A stretch of DNA of 64,000 nt from Hyphomonadaceae bacterium (lineage in GTDB: Bacteria; Pseudomonadota; Alphaproteobacteria; Caulobacterales; Hyphomonadaceae). A program made the position numbers and the translations under genes. The notes beneath the pieces are model-generated. The model saw only the letters and a list, made by a program, of their open reading frames with translations, made no database searches and was not told where the DNA came from. The stretch spans positions 434,001-498,000 of the forward strand of contig JANSWU010000001.1 in the NCBI GenBank assembly GCA_024743315.1, given 5' to 3'. This document shows, piece after piece, positions 17,055 to 25,606 of the stretch (positions within the stretch are counted from its first letter, which is position 1; the number at the start of each line of letters is the position of its first letter).

Positions 17055-18212
17055 ATGGCAGACGTGATCCGAGAGCCTTATCTGGTGCTGCATCAGGAAA
17101 AGTCTGGATTTAAGGACGTTTATGGCGGTGCGGGTGGGACTGTGGTCGTCGAGTGTATGCGGATCACGCCGAAAGACACCTCATCCAAGACCGTCATTGT
17201 CTTTTCTCATCCGATCGGGTCAGGTGCGTTCCTGCCGCTCGTGTCCGCGCTCGCGCGTGCCGGTCATCATGTGATCTATTGTAACCCGCGCTATCGCGGC
17301 AATGACACCGCCCTGATCATGGAAAAGTGTGTCGCCGATCTCGGCGCTTGTTTGAAACATGCCCGAGAGAAGCTTGGCTATGAGACCATCATCCTCGGCG
17401 GCTGGTCCGGCGGCGGATCGCTCTCGCTGTTTTATCAAGACCAGGCCGAAACCCCGACCCTCACGCATACGCCGGCCGGGGATGCGTATGATCTGACTGC
17501 GCTCGGGCTGCTGCCAGTGCAAGGGATTATGCTGCTCGCGGCGCACATCAGCCGGGCGATGACGCTGACCGAGTGGATGGACCCTTCGATCATGGTCGAA
17601 TCGCGTCCCTTCGCGCGCAATCCAGAGCTCAATATTTACGATCCGAACAATCCCAATCAGCCCGCCTATTCGGCGGAATATGAAGCGCGCTATCGCGCTG
17701 AACAAATTGCCCGCAATCGCCGGATCACCGATTGGGTGCAGCAGACTTTGGAAGATCTGCGAAAAGCGGGCGAGGTGAATGCCGAGCGGGCTTTCACCGT
17801 GCACGGGACCATGGCCGATCTGCGCTGGACCGATCCGACACAAGATCCGTCAGACCGACGACCCTATGAATGCTATCTCGGCGAGCCCAAAGTCGCCAAT
17901 GATGGCCCGGTCGGTCTCGCCCGGTTTTCAACACTGCGCTCCTGGCTCAGTCAGTGGGGTTATGACACGACCAATGCGACCGGGCTTGGCAATGCGGCCC
18001 GGATTACCTGCCCGGTTCTGGTCATCAACAACACGGCCGATCTCGCCTGCACGCCGAGCCACGCACAGCGCCTGTTCGACGCGGTGGGACATGACGACAA
18101 AGAGCATCACGATATCAAAGGTGCCGACCATTACTATATCGAACGTCCGGATCTCTTGCCGGACGCTGTGCGGATCTGTTCTGATTGGATGTCTCGGAAG
18201 GGATTTGTCTAG
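17055..18212 (+). CDS. alpha/beta hydrolase
   Basis: A 385 aa protein. Residues about 45-125 show the alpha/beta core: VIVFSHPIGSG, then the nucleophile elbow GGWSGGGS with Ser118. A C-terminal NNTADLACTPSHAQRLFDAVG segment (acid) and DIKGADHYY (His) complete the triad. The insert after residue 135 is long. It may be an esterase or C-C hydrolase; the substrate is unknown. The start ATG has GGGAGG 6 bases upstream. Together with the epoxide hydrolase, VOC protein and acylase it forms a cluster that would suit breakdown of an organic compound, but no pathway can be fixed. Confidence 0.8.
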   Translation: MADVIREPYLVLHQEKSGFKDVYGGAGGTVVVECMRITPKDTSSKTVIVFSHPIGSGAFLPLVSALARAGHHVIYCNPRYRGNDTALIMEKCVADLGACLKHAREKLGYETIILGGWSGGGSLSLFYQDQAETPTLTHTPAGDAYDLTALGLLPVQGIMLLAAHISRAMTLTEWMDPSIMVESRPFARNPELNIYDPNNPNQPAYSAEYEARYRAEQIARNRRITDWVQQTLEDLRKAGEVNAERAFTVHGTMADLRWTDPTQDPSDRRPYECYLGEPKVANDGPVGLARFSTLRSWLSQWGYDTTNATGLGNAARITCPVLVINNTADLACTPSHAQRLFDAVGHDDKEHHDIKGADHYYIERPDLLPDAVRICSDWMSRKGFV

Positions 18213-18224
18213 ACCGATGAATCC

Positions 18225-18307
18225 CGCTCATCCCCGCGCAGGCGGGGATCTTGTTCGGCGAGTCCAATTATCGCAGTTGGAGATCCCCGCCTGCGCGGGG
18301 ATGAGCG
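18225..18307. repeat. REP/BIME-like inverted repeat
   Basis: Two perfect 27-base inverted arms (18225-18251 and 18281-18307) flank a 29-base spacer. Each arm is itself a hairpin: TCCCCGC, loop GCAG, GCGGGGA. This nested palindrome is the form of intergenic REP/BIME elements mobilised by RAYT transposases. Only one copy is seen in the window, between the alpha/beta hydrolase and the sirtuin. It may also act as a terminator-like barrier. Confidence 0.8.
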
Positions 18308-18363
18308 ATACGGTGGACCCAATTTCCAGTTGCGTTCACGCCGCGCTGGGTTAGCCTCCCAGC

Positions 18364-19122
18364 ATGAATGAAGCAGTGACCCTTGCCAAACATATCGACG
18401 CCGCGGATCGGGTGGTGATCTTCACCGGCGCAGGCATATCGACCGAAAGCGGCATACCGGATTTCCGATCGCCCGGCGGCGTCTGGTCAAAAATGCAGCC
18501 CATCTATTTCCAGGATTTCGTCAATGATCGCGAGGCTCGCCGTGAAGGCTGGCGACGTGTTTTCGAGCGTACGGCCGGGTGGACCGGCGCGACCCCGAAT
18601 GCCGGTCATCACGCCATCGCCAAATTGGTTGAAATGGGAAAAGTGACCAGCGTTGTGACCCAGAATGTCGACAATCTGCATCAGGATGGCGGCGTTCCCG
18701 ATGACAAAGTCATCGAAGTCCACGGCAATGCGTCTTATGCGAAATGCCTCAATTGCGGCAAACGCTATGACTATGAAACGCTTCGTCCGCGCTATGAGGC
18801 CGACGAAGACATCACCTGTGACTTTTGCACCGGTCTGTTGAAATCAGCGACCATCTCCTTTGGGCAGGCTATGCCAGAAGACAAGATGATGTTTGCTGAA
18901 AGCGAAGCCCTGTCCTGCGATCTGATGATTGCGCTCGGCTCATCTCTGGTCGTCTATCCGGCCGCCAACATTCCGCTCATCGCCAAGCAAAACGGCGCCA
19001 AATATGTCATCATCAATCGCGAAGAGACCGAGCATGATGTCTATGCCGATCTGGTGATCCACACCGAAATTGGCCCGCTCTTGCGCGAAACCATGTCCGA
19101 ACTGGGTACGCCGCTGACATGA
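18364..19122 (+). CDS. cobB: NAD-dependent protein deacylase (sirtuin)
   Basis: A 252 aa Sir2-family enzyme that removes acyl groups from lysine using NAD. Motifs are FTGAGISTESGIPDFRSPGG, TQNVDNLHQDGG, the catalytic His120 in VHGN, zinc cysteines 128, 131, 152 and 155, and the NAD end ALGSSLVVYPAA. It is nearer to class III/U CobB-like proteins. The well known Tyr/Arg pair of desuccinylases is not clearly present, so deacetylation is the likelier activity. The end overlaps a small gene by ATGA, so the two are translationally coupled. Confidence 0.93.
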   Translation: MNEAVTLAKHIDAADRVVIFTGAGISTESGIPDFRSPGGVWSKMQPIYFQDFVNDREARREGWRRVFERTAGWTGATPNAGHHAIAKLVEMGKVTSVVTQNVDNLHQDGGVPDDKVIEVHGNASYAKCLNCGKRYDYETLRPRYEADEDITCDFCTGLLKSATISFGQAMPEDKMMFAESEALSCDLMIALGSSLVVYPAANIPLIAKQNGAKYVIINREETEHDVYADLVIHTEIGPLLRETMSELGTPLT

Positions 19123-19394
19123 GCCAAGCCTGGATCAAGGCGCTCGCTTTCGCCGCCCTTCCCGGCGCAAGCAAAGTCCGGTTTGAACGCCGTTTTTCGA
19201 ATGAAAACGGGACGCCGACCACAAACTATAAGCTGACCTCGTTGACGGCCAATGGCACACCGATGGGGGATGATCGGGATTATGATCTGCTGAAGGCCGC
19301 CTTGGGGCCCCTTGAGTCCTTGGCAGAGCACGAAGATCACAAGGATTTGATCATCGAGCTCGACCTGGAAAACAGCATGCTTCGCCATTTGTGA
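19119..19394 (+). CDS. small protein of unknown function coupled to the sirtuin
   Basis: A 91 aa protein that I do not recognise. It starts at the ATGA overlap with the sirtuin. The N-terminal half is basic and small-residue rich (WIKALAFAALPGASKVRFERRFS). The C-terminal half is acidic with two helices (YDLLKAALGPLESLAEHED, KDLIIELDLENSMLRHL). No signal peptide, membrane segment or cysteine is seen. The overlap suggests a functional tie to the sirtuin, but no function is assigned. Confidence 0.6.
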   Translation: MSQAWIKALAFAALPGASKVRFERRFSNENGTPTTNYKLTSLTANGTPMGDDRDYDLLKAALGPLESLAEHEDHKDLIIELDLENSMLRHL

Positions 19395-19584
19395 TTGAAC
19401 GAAATATGTAACAATTACAAACAACTGCTGACAGCGCGATCAGGGGTCTTTCCCTTTTCAATCAATTGTGCTTTGTGCCGGCTTCTTGCACTGCACAATA
19501 CCTCTTTACCCAAGGGCAGGCAGTACCCATATATGCATAGCAGGCGGGGCCTGCCACGTAGAATTTCGATAGGGAGGGCGAGCT

Positions 19585-19950
19585 TTGCTGGTCAACATGT
19601 TGAAAGGCAAATTGCACGCAGCGACGGTCACGCAGTGCGACGTATATTATGAGGGCTCGGTCTCAATTGACCAGGATCTCCTCGACGCAGCGGGCATTCT
19701 ACCTCATGAGCGCGTCGACATTTGGAACATCACCAATGGCGAGCGAATTTCGACCTATGCGATTGAAGCCCCGCGCGGCTCTCGCACGATCGGGATCAAT
19801 GGTGGCGCTGCCCGAAAGTTCGCCATGGGCGACCGTGTGGTCATCGCCGCCTTTGTCCAGATGGAAGCCGAGCTGGCCCGGCAGCACAAGCCGCAAGTCG
19901 CTCTGATGAATGAGCAGAATGAGATCAAAACGCCGAGCGCGGCCTATTAA
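19585..19950 (+). CDS. panD: aspartate 1-decarboxylase (pyruvoyl enzyme)
   Basis: A 121 aa PanD, which makes beta-alanine for pantothenate. It is self-processed at Gly24-Ser25 in YYEGSVSID to form the pyruvoyl group, the same residue numbers as in E. coli if the TTG at 19585 is the start. GGGAGG lies 7 bases before that TTG but 19 bases before the internal ATG at 19597, so TTG is preferred; it also gives the MxxxMLKGKLH start usual in the family. Other motifs are [13 protein letters not shown] and GINGGAAR. The 190 bp upstream hold a GGCAGGC/GCCTGCC inverted repeat (19515-19555) and no gene. A strong terminator follows. Confidence 0.95.
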   Translation: MLVNMLKGKLHAATVTQCDVYYEGSVSIDQDLLDAAGILPHERVDIWNITNGERISTYAIEAPRGSRTIGINGGAARKFAMGDRVVIAAFVQMEAELARQHKPQVALMNEQNEIKTPSAAY

Positions 19951-19994
19951 GACCGCACCTGCGTTTCGAGCGTAGAGTTGTCGATCGAGAAAAG

Positions 19995-20015
19995 CCCGCC
20001 TTTTGGCGGGTTTTT
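19995..20015 (+). terminator. Rho-independent terminator after panD, likely bidirectional
   Basis: Stem CCCGCC/GGCGGG with TTTT loop, followed by TTTTT. On the minus strand the stem is followed by CTTTTC, so it could also serve the converging SIMPL gene, whose stop lies at 20016. Confidence 0.85.
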
Positions 20016-20858
20016 CTATTCCGCCGGTTTGCGCAATTCGAAGGTCACGTTGACGGTCACTGAATAGCCGACCTCCCCCGTCGCCACCGGCGTTGCACGA
20101 TCCATGGACCGGGATTCCGCCATCATCGCCATAGGCTGCGGGCTGAACCCGCCGCTTTCGGAAATCGTCACCACGCGAGCGACTTCATAGCCAGACGCTG
20201 CGGCATACAGTTCAGCCCGGGCGATTGCTTCCTTCATCGCAATGTCGCGCGCAGCATTTTTCGCCGCGCGGTCATCTTCGAGCGCAAAGCGCAGCCCACT
20301 AAACGTATTCCCGCCTGCACTGACCAGCGCATCCATGGTTTCCCCAAGCGTGTCGAGATCGCGCACGCGCACAGTGAGCTGGTTCGAGGCCTGATAGCCG
20401 GTCAGGCGCGGAGGCTGTCCGGATTGGCGGTTGGAATAATCATATTGCGGTTGCAGCGAGAAATTCGAGGTCTGCATGTCGGTGCGGTCGACATTTGCCG
20501 CCGCGAGCGCATCAAAGACCCCGTTCATCGCTGTCGCATTGGCGCTCATCGCCGCTTGCGCCGTCTCGCCCTGGGTCTGCACCCCGGCATTCAGGAAAGC
20601 GATATCTGGCTCGCGATTGACTGACCCTTCAGCGGAAATGCTCAGCGTGGTTTCGGGTTGGATCGAGTTTGGATGCGTGGTCGCGATTGGATCTGCATTT
20701 GGCGTCACCGTCGGCGACGGCACGGACGCGGCTGACGGTTCGGTCGGTGCTCCGGCCGGGGCTTCTGTCGTTGTTCCGCCACCACCACAGGCCGCCAGGG
20801 CCAGCAGCGACGCGGCCGATAGACCAGCCATCAGACCTGGTTTGGATTGGATCTTCAT
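20016..20858 (-). CDS. SIMPL (DUF541) domain lipoprotein
   Basis: A 280 aa protein with a lipoprotein signal and lipobox LAAC, then a Gly/Thr/Pro/Ala linker of about 45 residues. The SIMPL domain runs from ISAEGSVNREPDIAFLNAGVQTQG to the end and includes RLTGYQASNQLTVRVRDLDTLGETMDALVSAG and KNAARDIAMKEAIARAELYAAASG. The family (YggE, BP26) is periplasmic and is linked to oxidative stress in some species, with no fixed biochemical role. The gene stands alone, upstream of the tRNA on the other strand. Confidence 0.88.
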   Translation of the reverse strand: MKIQSKPGLMAGLSAASLLALAACGGGGTTTEAPAGAPTEPSAASVPSPTVTPNADPIATTHPNSIQPETTLSISAEGSVNREPDIAFLNAGVQTQGETAQAAMSANATAMNGVFDALAAANVDRTDMQTSNFSLQPQYDYSNRQSGQPPRLTGYQASNQLTVRVRDLDTLGETMDALVSAGGNTFSGLRFALEDDRAAKNAARDIAMKEAIARAELYAAASGYEVARVVTISESGGFSPQPMAMMAESRSMDRATPVATGEVGYSVTVNVTFELRKPAE

Positions 20859-20960
20859 ATGTCCCTCCTGGGGCTTCCAAAAAACTTGCAGTCTCTATTG
20901 AATTGCGCCATTGCGGCGAGATCAAGTCTGGCGTTTTATGCGCTCGTTCATCTTGAGCAA

Positions 20961-21037
20961 GGGCCTGTAGCTCAGTTGGTTAGAGCGGACCGCTCATAAC
21001 GGTCTGGTCGGGGGTTCAAGTCCCTCCGGGCCCACCA
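20961..21037 (+). tRNA. tRNA-Ile2 (anticodon CAU, lysidine-modified)
   Basis: A 77-base cloverleaf with encoded CCA. It has acceptor GGGCCTG, D-arm AGCTCAGTTGGTTAGAGC, anticodon loop CTCATAA and T-arm GGTTCAAGTCC. CAU could be Met or Ile2. C4-G69 and C5-G68 in the acceptor stem are the known TilS identity pairs, and the sequence is close to E. coli tRNA-Ile2, so Ile2 is preferred. TilS would convert the anticodon C to lysidine to read AUA. Confidence 0.9.
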
Positions 21038-21050
21038 TTACATTTCTTCC

Positions 21051-22901
21051 CTATTCGGCTGCGGCTTGTGCTGACGTGTCGGCGAGGAAGCCGCCGGATT
21101 GGCGGGTCCAGAGATCCGCATAGAGCCCGCCGCGCTCAAGCAATTCATCATGCGTGCCCATTTCGGTGATCGCGCCTTTGTCAAGCACGACGAGCCGATC
21201 CATGGCGGCAATGGTCGACAAGCGGTGTGCAATCGCGATTACGGTTTTGCCCTGCATCAGACGAAACAGGTTTTGCTGAATCGCCGCTTCAACCTCGGAA
21301 TCGAGCGCGGACGTAGCTTCGTCGAGCACGAGAATTGGCGCGTCTTTGAGAAAGATCCGGGCAATCGCAATGCGCTGGCGCTGGCCGCCGGACAATTTCA
21401 CACCGCGCTCGCCAACTTGCGCATCAAGGCCCGTGCAACCTTGAGCATCCTCCAAGGCACGGATGAATTCGGTTGCATCGGCGCGGGCGATCGCGGCCCA
21501 GACTTGTTCATCAGTTGCTTCGGGCACGCCATATTTGATGTTCTCGCGGATGGAGCGGTGCAACAGTGACGTGTCCTGTGTGACCATCCCGATCTGGCGG
21601 CGCAGCGAGCTCTGCGTCACATCGCGCACCGATTGACCATCGATGAGAATGTCGCCGCGCTCCACATCATAAAACCGCAGCAGCAAATTGACCAAAGTCG
21701 ACTTACCCGCGCCGGAGCGCCCAACCAGGCCAATCTTCTCACCGCCGGCAATCTCGAGATCCAGCGCCTCGATGACCCCGCTTTGCTTGCCATAGTGAAA
21801 GCTGACCGTTTCAAACGCGATATTGCTCTTGGTGACGGTCAGCTCCGTTGCGTTTTCAGCATCTTCCACAGCCCGCCGTTTCGACAGCATCGACATGCCG
21901 TCATAGACCACGCCAATATTCTCAAACAGGGCCGAGACTTCCCACATCACCCATTGCGACATGCCGACAATCCGCAGCGCCAAGCCAAGCGCCACGGCAA
22001 TCGCCCCGACGGTCACGGCGCCCTCGGTCCAGAACATGATGCCGAGACCGCCAATTGCCAGAACACAAATCGCATTGTTCAGATGCACCAGCGTGTAAAA
22101 GGCAGTGACCAAGCGAAACTGGCCGAACACAGTGAGTAGAAACTCCCGCATGCTGTTGCGGGCATAACTGCGCTCGCCGCCGGCATGCGCAAACAGTTTG
22201 ACGGTCGCGATATTGGTATAGCTGTCGACGATCCGGCCGGTCATGGCCGAGCGGGCGTCTGCCTGTTGTTCTGAAATCTTGGTCAGGCGCGGCACGAAAT
22301 AGGCAACGAGGCCAATATACACCAGAAGCCAAAGGGCGAGCGGAGCAGCGAGACGCAGGTCGGCGCTGGCTACCAGCACCACCATGGTGATGAAAAACAC
22401 AATCGTATAGACGAACACGTCGAGCAGCTTGATCATGACCTCGCGCACCGCCAGCGCCGTCTGCATGACTTTCGCGCCGACCCGACCCGCATATTCATCC
22501 GAGAAGAAGCCCATGGATTGGCCAAGCAAATAGGTGTGCATCCGCCAGCGGGCGCTCATGGGCAGGTTGCCATACATGACTTGATAGACGACCAGGCCCC
22601 AGACAAAGTGGCCGAGCGGCATGGCAAACACGACCACTGCCACCATGCCGGCCAGCCACCAGCCATAGGTTGCAAAGAAGGTGTCTGGCTGCGACGCCGC
22701 CAACCAATCGACAATCTGGCCAAGAAACCCGAACAGAAGCACTTCGCTGACCCCGATCAGGGCTGACAGGATGGCCATCAAAATCAGCCAGGCACGGGCG
22801 TCCTGCACATAATGCCAAATGAACGACCATAGGCGCGCAGGCGGCATATCCGTGCGCGTCTCCGGAAATGGATCAAGGCGTCGTTCAAAGAATCCAAACA
22901 T
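21051..22901 (-). CDS. ABC transporter, fused permease and ATPase (exporter type)
   Basis: A 616 aa half-transporter. The N-terminal six-helix domain (residues about 25-330) includes SMGFFSDEYAGRVGAKVMQTA. The nucleotide-binding domain has Walker A GLVGRSGAGKSTL, Q-loop QIGMVTQDTSLL, signature LSGGQRQRIAIAR, Walker B ILVLDEATSALD and the switch His in AIAHRLSTI. It works as a dimer in the inner membrane and exports lipids, peptides or drugs; the substrate is unknown. Start ATG 22901. dcd lies 33 bp upstream on the same strand. The stop is 13 bp from the tRNA. Confidence 0.93.
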   Translation of the reverse strand: MFGFFERRLDPFPETRTDMPPARLWSFIWHYVQDARAWLILMAILSALIGVSEVLLFGFLGQIVDWLAASQPDTFFATYGWWLAGMVAVVVFAMPLGHFVWGLVVYQVMYGNLPMSARWRMHTYLLGQSMGFFSDEYAGRVGAKVMQTALAVREVMIKLLDVFVYTIVFFITMVVLVASADLRLAAPLALWLLVYIGLVAYFVPRLTKISEQQADARSAMTGRIVDSYTNIATVKLFAHAGGERSYARNSMREFLLTVFGQFRLVTAFYTLVHLNNAICVLAIGGLGIMFWTEGAVTVGAIAVALGLALRIVGMSQWVMWEVSALFENIGVVYDGMSMLSKRRAVEDAENATELTVTKSNIAFETVSFHYGKQSGVIEALDLEIAGGEKIGLVGRSGAGKSTLVNLLLRFYDVERGDILIDGQSVRDVTQSSLRRQIGMVTQDTSLLHRSIRENIKYGVPEATDEQVWAAIARADATEFIRALEDAQGCTGLDAQVGERGVKLSGGQRQRIAIARIFLKDAPILVLDEATSALDSEVEAAIQQNLFRLMQGKTVIAIAHRLSTIAAMDRLVVLDKGAITEMGTHDELLERGGLYADLWTRQSGGFLADTSAQAAAE

Positions 22902-22934
22902 GGGCCGCTGCTATCGCACAGCTGCTGATTTGGC

Positions 22935-23960
22935 TCAATCAGGTTGGGCGAAATGCTTGGAGAGTTTCAGGCCCTGGCCCTGGTAATTGCTGGTCTTGCC
23001 GCCATAGAGTGCCTTGGGTTTGGACGCCATGGGCTCATAGACCAGCTTGGCCACCGGTTGACCATGCTCAAGAATGAATGGGACATCGCGCGAGCGCACT
23101 TCCAGGACCGCGCGGCTGCCGCCTTCATTGGTGCCAAAGCCCGGATCGAAAAATCCCGCATAATGGGCGCGGAACTCGCCGAGCTCCGGTGCGATCGGCG
23201 CCATTTCAGCCGCCTTGCCCGGCGCAACTTTAACCGTTTCGCGGCTCGCCAATATGTAGAACTCCTCCGGGTCGAGGATGAGACGGCCACTGCGCGCATA
23301 AAGCGGTTCCCAGAATTCGTGCACCTCGTGCTTGCCAATGCCGCGTAGGTCAATCAGCCCGCCATGGCGTTTCGCCCGCCATCCGACCGGCGCGCCCTTT
23401 GGCTTGTCGAGATCGATCGAGACTGTCTTCTCTGAGGTCTCTTCACTCCGCCCACGGCGCAAGCGCAGCTGCGCCAGGCGATCGCCAGGGCGGACGAGGA
23501 TCGGGAATGTGCGCGGGCTGATCTCAAGCCAGAGCGGGCCTGAATAGCCGGTTGGCACATCATCAAAGGCCTTGGAGCGGTTGGTCACAACGCGCGTGAA
23601 CACATCAATCCGCCCGGTCGAGCTTTTCGGATTGGCCCGGCCAGATATCCCAGTCGGCAAGCGCAGGCTTTCCTGCAATGGGACCAGATAAACACACCCC
23701 GTCTCGAGCACGGCCCCTTGTGGGGTCAGTTCGATCCGGTGCAGCTCGGTGCCCGGCGCTTGCAACACATCAGCGACGCTGCGCGATCCGCCCGGCAAAA
23801 AACTCGCGCGGATCCGATACGCATCAAACGCCAGGCGCAAATCCAAACTCGCGGGCTGAATCTGGTCAGGATCCAGAGCGCTTTGCGATTTGATCGCTCC
23901 CTCGGCGAACAGGTCGCTTAGTTCTCGGTCTGCTAAAACGCCCGGTTTTCCATCAGCCAT
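22935..23960 (-). CDS. dcd: 2'-deoxycytidine 5'-triphosphate deaminase, two-domain form
   Basis: A 341 aa protein, nearly twice the length of E. coli Dcd. The first domain holds QIQPASLDLRL and the active-site block GISGRANPKSSTGRIDVFTR. A second dUTPase-like domain follows (FYILASRETVKVAPGKAAEM, HYAGFFDPGFGTNEGGSRAVLEV). The long two-domain form is known in Caulobacter-type alphaproteobacteria. It converts dCTP to dUTP for thymidylate synthesis. The second domain lacks an equal copy of the SGRANPKSS block, so it is probably structural. It is divergent from metZ with a 62 bp gap. Confidence 0.88.
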   Translation of the reverse strand: MADGKPGVLADRELSDLFAEGAIKSQSALDPDQIQPASLDLRLAFDAYRIRASFLPGGSRSVADVLQAPGTELHRIELTPQGAVLETGCVYLVPLQESLRLPTGISGRANPKSSTGRIDVFTRVVTNRSKAFDDVPTGYSGPLWLEISPRTFPILVRPGDRLAQLRLRRGRSEETSEKTVSIDLDKPKGAPVGWRAKRHGGLIDLRGIGKHEVHEFWEPLYARSGRLILDPEEFYILASRETVKVAPGKAAEMAPIAPELGEFRAHYAGFFDPGFGTNEGGSRAVLEVRSRDVPFILEHGQPVAKLVYEPMASKPKALYGGKTSNYQGQGLKLSKHFAQPD

Positions 23961-24022
23961 GGCTTGATCCCTTCACCGCACAAGGCTTATGACGATGCGC
24001 TCCGAATGCAAAGGATTTCGCA

Positions 24023-25210
24023 ATGACTAAGCGCAGTGACGAATGGGCCCTCGCCACCAAATTGGTGCGCGAAGGGACGATGCGCTCGCAATTCGGCGAA
24101 ACCGCAGAGGCCATGTATCTGACCTCTGGCTATGCCTATGACAATGCCGAACAAGCCGCTGCGCGCATGGCTGGCGATGAAGAAGGCTATGTCTATTCGC
24201 GCTATGGCAATCCGACCAATCAAATGCTGGCCGAGCGGCTCACCGCGTTGGAGGGGGCCGAGACTTGTCGCGTAACGTCCTCCGGGATGGGCGCGATTTC
24301 TTCGGCGATGATCGCGCCGTGCAGTGCGGGGGACCGGGTCGTCGCCGCCAGCGCCCTATTCGGATCTTGCCGGCATATCTGCTCGACCATCCTGCCGCGC
24401 TATGGCGTTGAAACCGAATTTGTGAATGGCAGTGACCTCGACGCCTGGAAGCGCGCTTTGTCAAAGCCGACACGACTGGTCCTGATCGAAAGCCCGTCCA
24501 ATCCCCTGCTAGAGGCGGTCGATATTGCCGCTGTTGCAGAGCTGGCGCATGCCGCCGGTGCATTGCTGGTGGTCGATAATGTGTTTGCGACGCCGGTGCT
24601 CCAAAAGCCACTTGAGCTCGGCGCAGATATCGCCGTTTACTCAGCCACCAAACATATGGATGGTCAGGGCCGCGTCCTGCTCGGCGCCATTCTTGGGAAG
24701 AGCGACTTTATTGAAGAACACATCGACCCCTGGCTGCGCCATACGGGTCCAGCCGCATCGCCGTTCAATGCTTGGGTCGTGTTGAAAGGGCTCGAAACCT
24801 TAGACCTTCGGGTCAAACAGGCGTGTGCGAACGCAGCAGTGCTCGCAGATGCGATCGCCGCGCACCCGAATGTCCGGGCGGTGCATTATCCCGGGCGGGA
24901 AGATCACCCCCATCATCACATCCACAAAAAGCAAATGTCATCGGGCGGCACCTTGATTGCGTTTTCCGTCAAGGGCGCGCGCGCCGAGGCCTTCAAGGTG
25001 CTGAACAGCCTCAGGCTCGTCGATATCTCAAACAATCTCGGCGACACCAAATCATTGGCTTGCCATCCCTGCTCGACGACGCACCGCGCGTTAAGCGAAG
25101 AGGAGCAGGCAGAGATGGGCTTAGATGAAAGCTGGATCCGTTTTTCGGTCGGGCTAGAAGATGTTGACGATCTCAGGCGCGATCTCGATGGGGCCCTCAG
25201 TGCGCTTTGA
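24023..25210 (+). CDS. metZ: O-succinylhomoserine sulfhydrylase
   Basis: A 395 aa PLP enzyme of the Cys/Met metabolism family. It makes homocysteine from an O-acylhomoserine and sulfide. Motifs are YVYSRYGNPTNQMLAERLTALE, SSGMGAISSAM, the cofactor Asp in LLVVDNVFATP, PLP Lys210 in YSATKHMDGQGR and SLACHPCSTTHRALS. Overall layout fits MetZ better than MetB or MetC. Start ATG 24023, with AAAGGA 9 bases upstream. The 62 bp leader is too short for a SAM-II riboswitch and shows none. The end overlaps the DksA-like gene by 14 bp, tail to tail. Confidence 0.93.
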   Translation: MTKRSDEWALATKLVREGTMRSQFGETAEAMYLTSGYAYDNAEQAAARMAGDEEGYVYSRYGNPTNQMLAERLTALEGAETCRVTSSGMGAISSAMIAPCSAGDRVVAASALFGSCRHICSTILPRYGVETEFVNGSDLDAWKRALSKPTRLVLIESPSNPLLEAVDIAAVAELAHAAGALLVVDNVFATPVLQKPLELGADIAVYSATKHMDGQGRVLLGAILGKSDFIEEHIDPWLRHTGPAASPFNAWVVLKGLETLDLRVKQACANAAVLADAIAAHPNVRAVHYPGREDHPHHHIHKKQMSSGGTLIAFSVKGARAEAFKVLNSLRLVDISNNLGDTKSLACHPCSTTHRALSEEEQAEMGLDESWIRFSVGLEDVDDLRRDLDGALSAL

Positions 25211-25505
25211 ACGAGACCTGATCACAACATGTCTCGCAAGTTTCCACGGCCGGATTCTGCTCGAGCCTGTCGAGGCTAATGTCGCTCCCGCAGGACAAAC
25301 AAATCCCGTACGTCCCGGAGGTCAGACGATGCAAGGCACGCTCGATCGATGCGAGCGTCTCCGTCCCATTGCACCCGCTAATGGTGTGTTTGGGCGGATG
25401 TGATTTGGCGTCCACGGACGGAGTTTTGGCACCACGCGCTTCACGTGGCTTTGTCCCCCGCGCGTCGGCCAAACCTCCAAATGGAGGGTCTAGCGGCGTC
25501 TTCAT
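25197..25505 (-). CDS. TraR/DksA-type zinc finger protein, short form
   Basis: A 102 aa protein. The C-terminal half has GTYGICLSCGSDISLDRL and ETCETC, the four-cysteine zinc finger of the DksA/TraR family. The long coiled coil with the acidic tip that DksA inserts into RNA polymerase is missing. Instead, the first 45 residues are Pro, Lys and Arg rich and probably disordered. It may act on RNA polymerase in a reduced way or have another role; this is unknown. Start ATG 25505 with AGGGTG upstream. Confidence 0.8.
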   Translation of the reverse strand: MKTPLDPPFGGLADARGTKPREARGAKTPSVDAKSHPPKHTISGCNGTETLASIERALHRLTSGTYGICLSCGSDISLDRLEQNPAVETCETCCDQVSFKAH

Positions 25506-25606
25506 ATTGACACCCTGTGGACTCTTTAAGTGATTGGCAAGTCTAGCAGGGCAAAAGAGTCGTACTACATATCGATAAACGGAAGATTCCGACGGGGAGC
25601 CAGCCT

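Noticed and set aside
23961-24022. SAM-II riboswitch before metZ
   Set aside because: The 62 bp between dcd and metZ lack the SAM-II conserved segments and leave too little room for the pseudoknot and a promoter.
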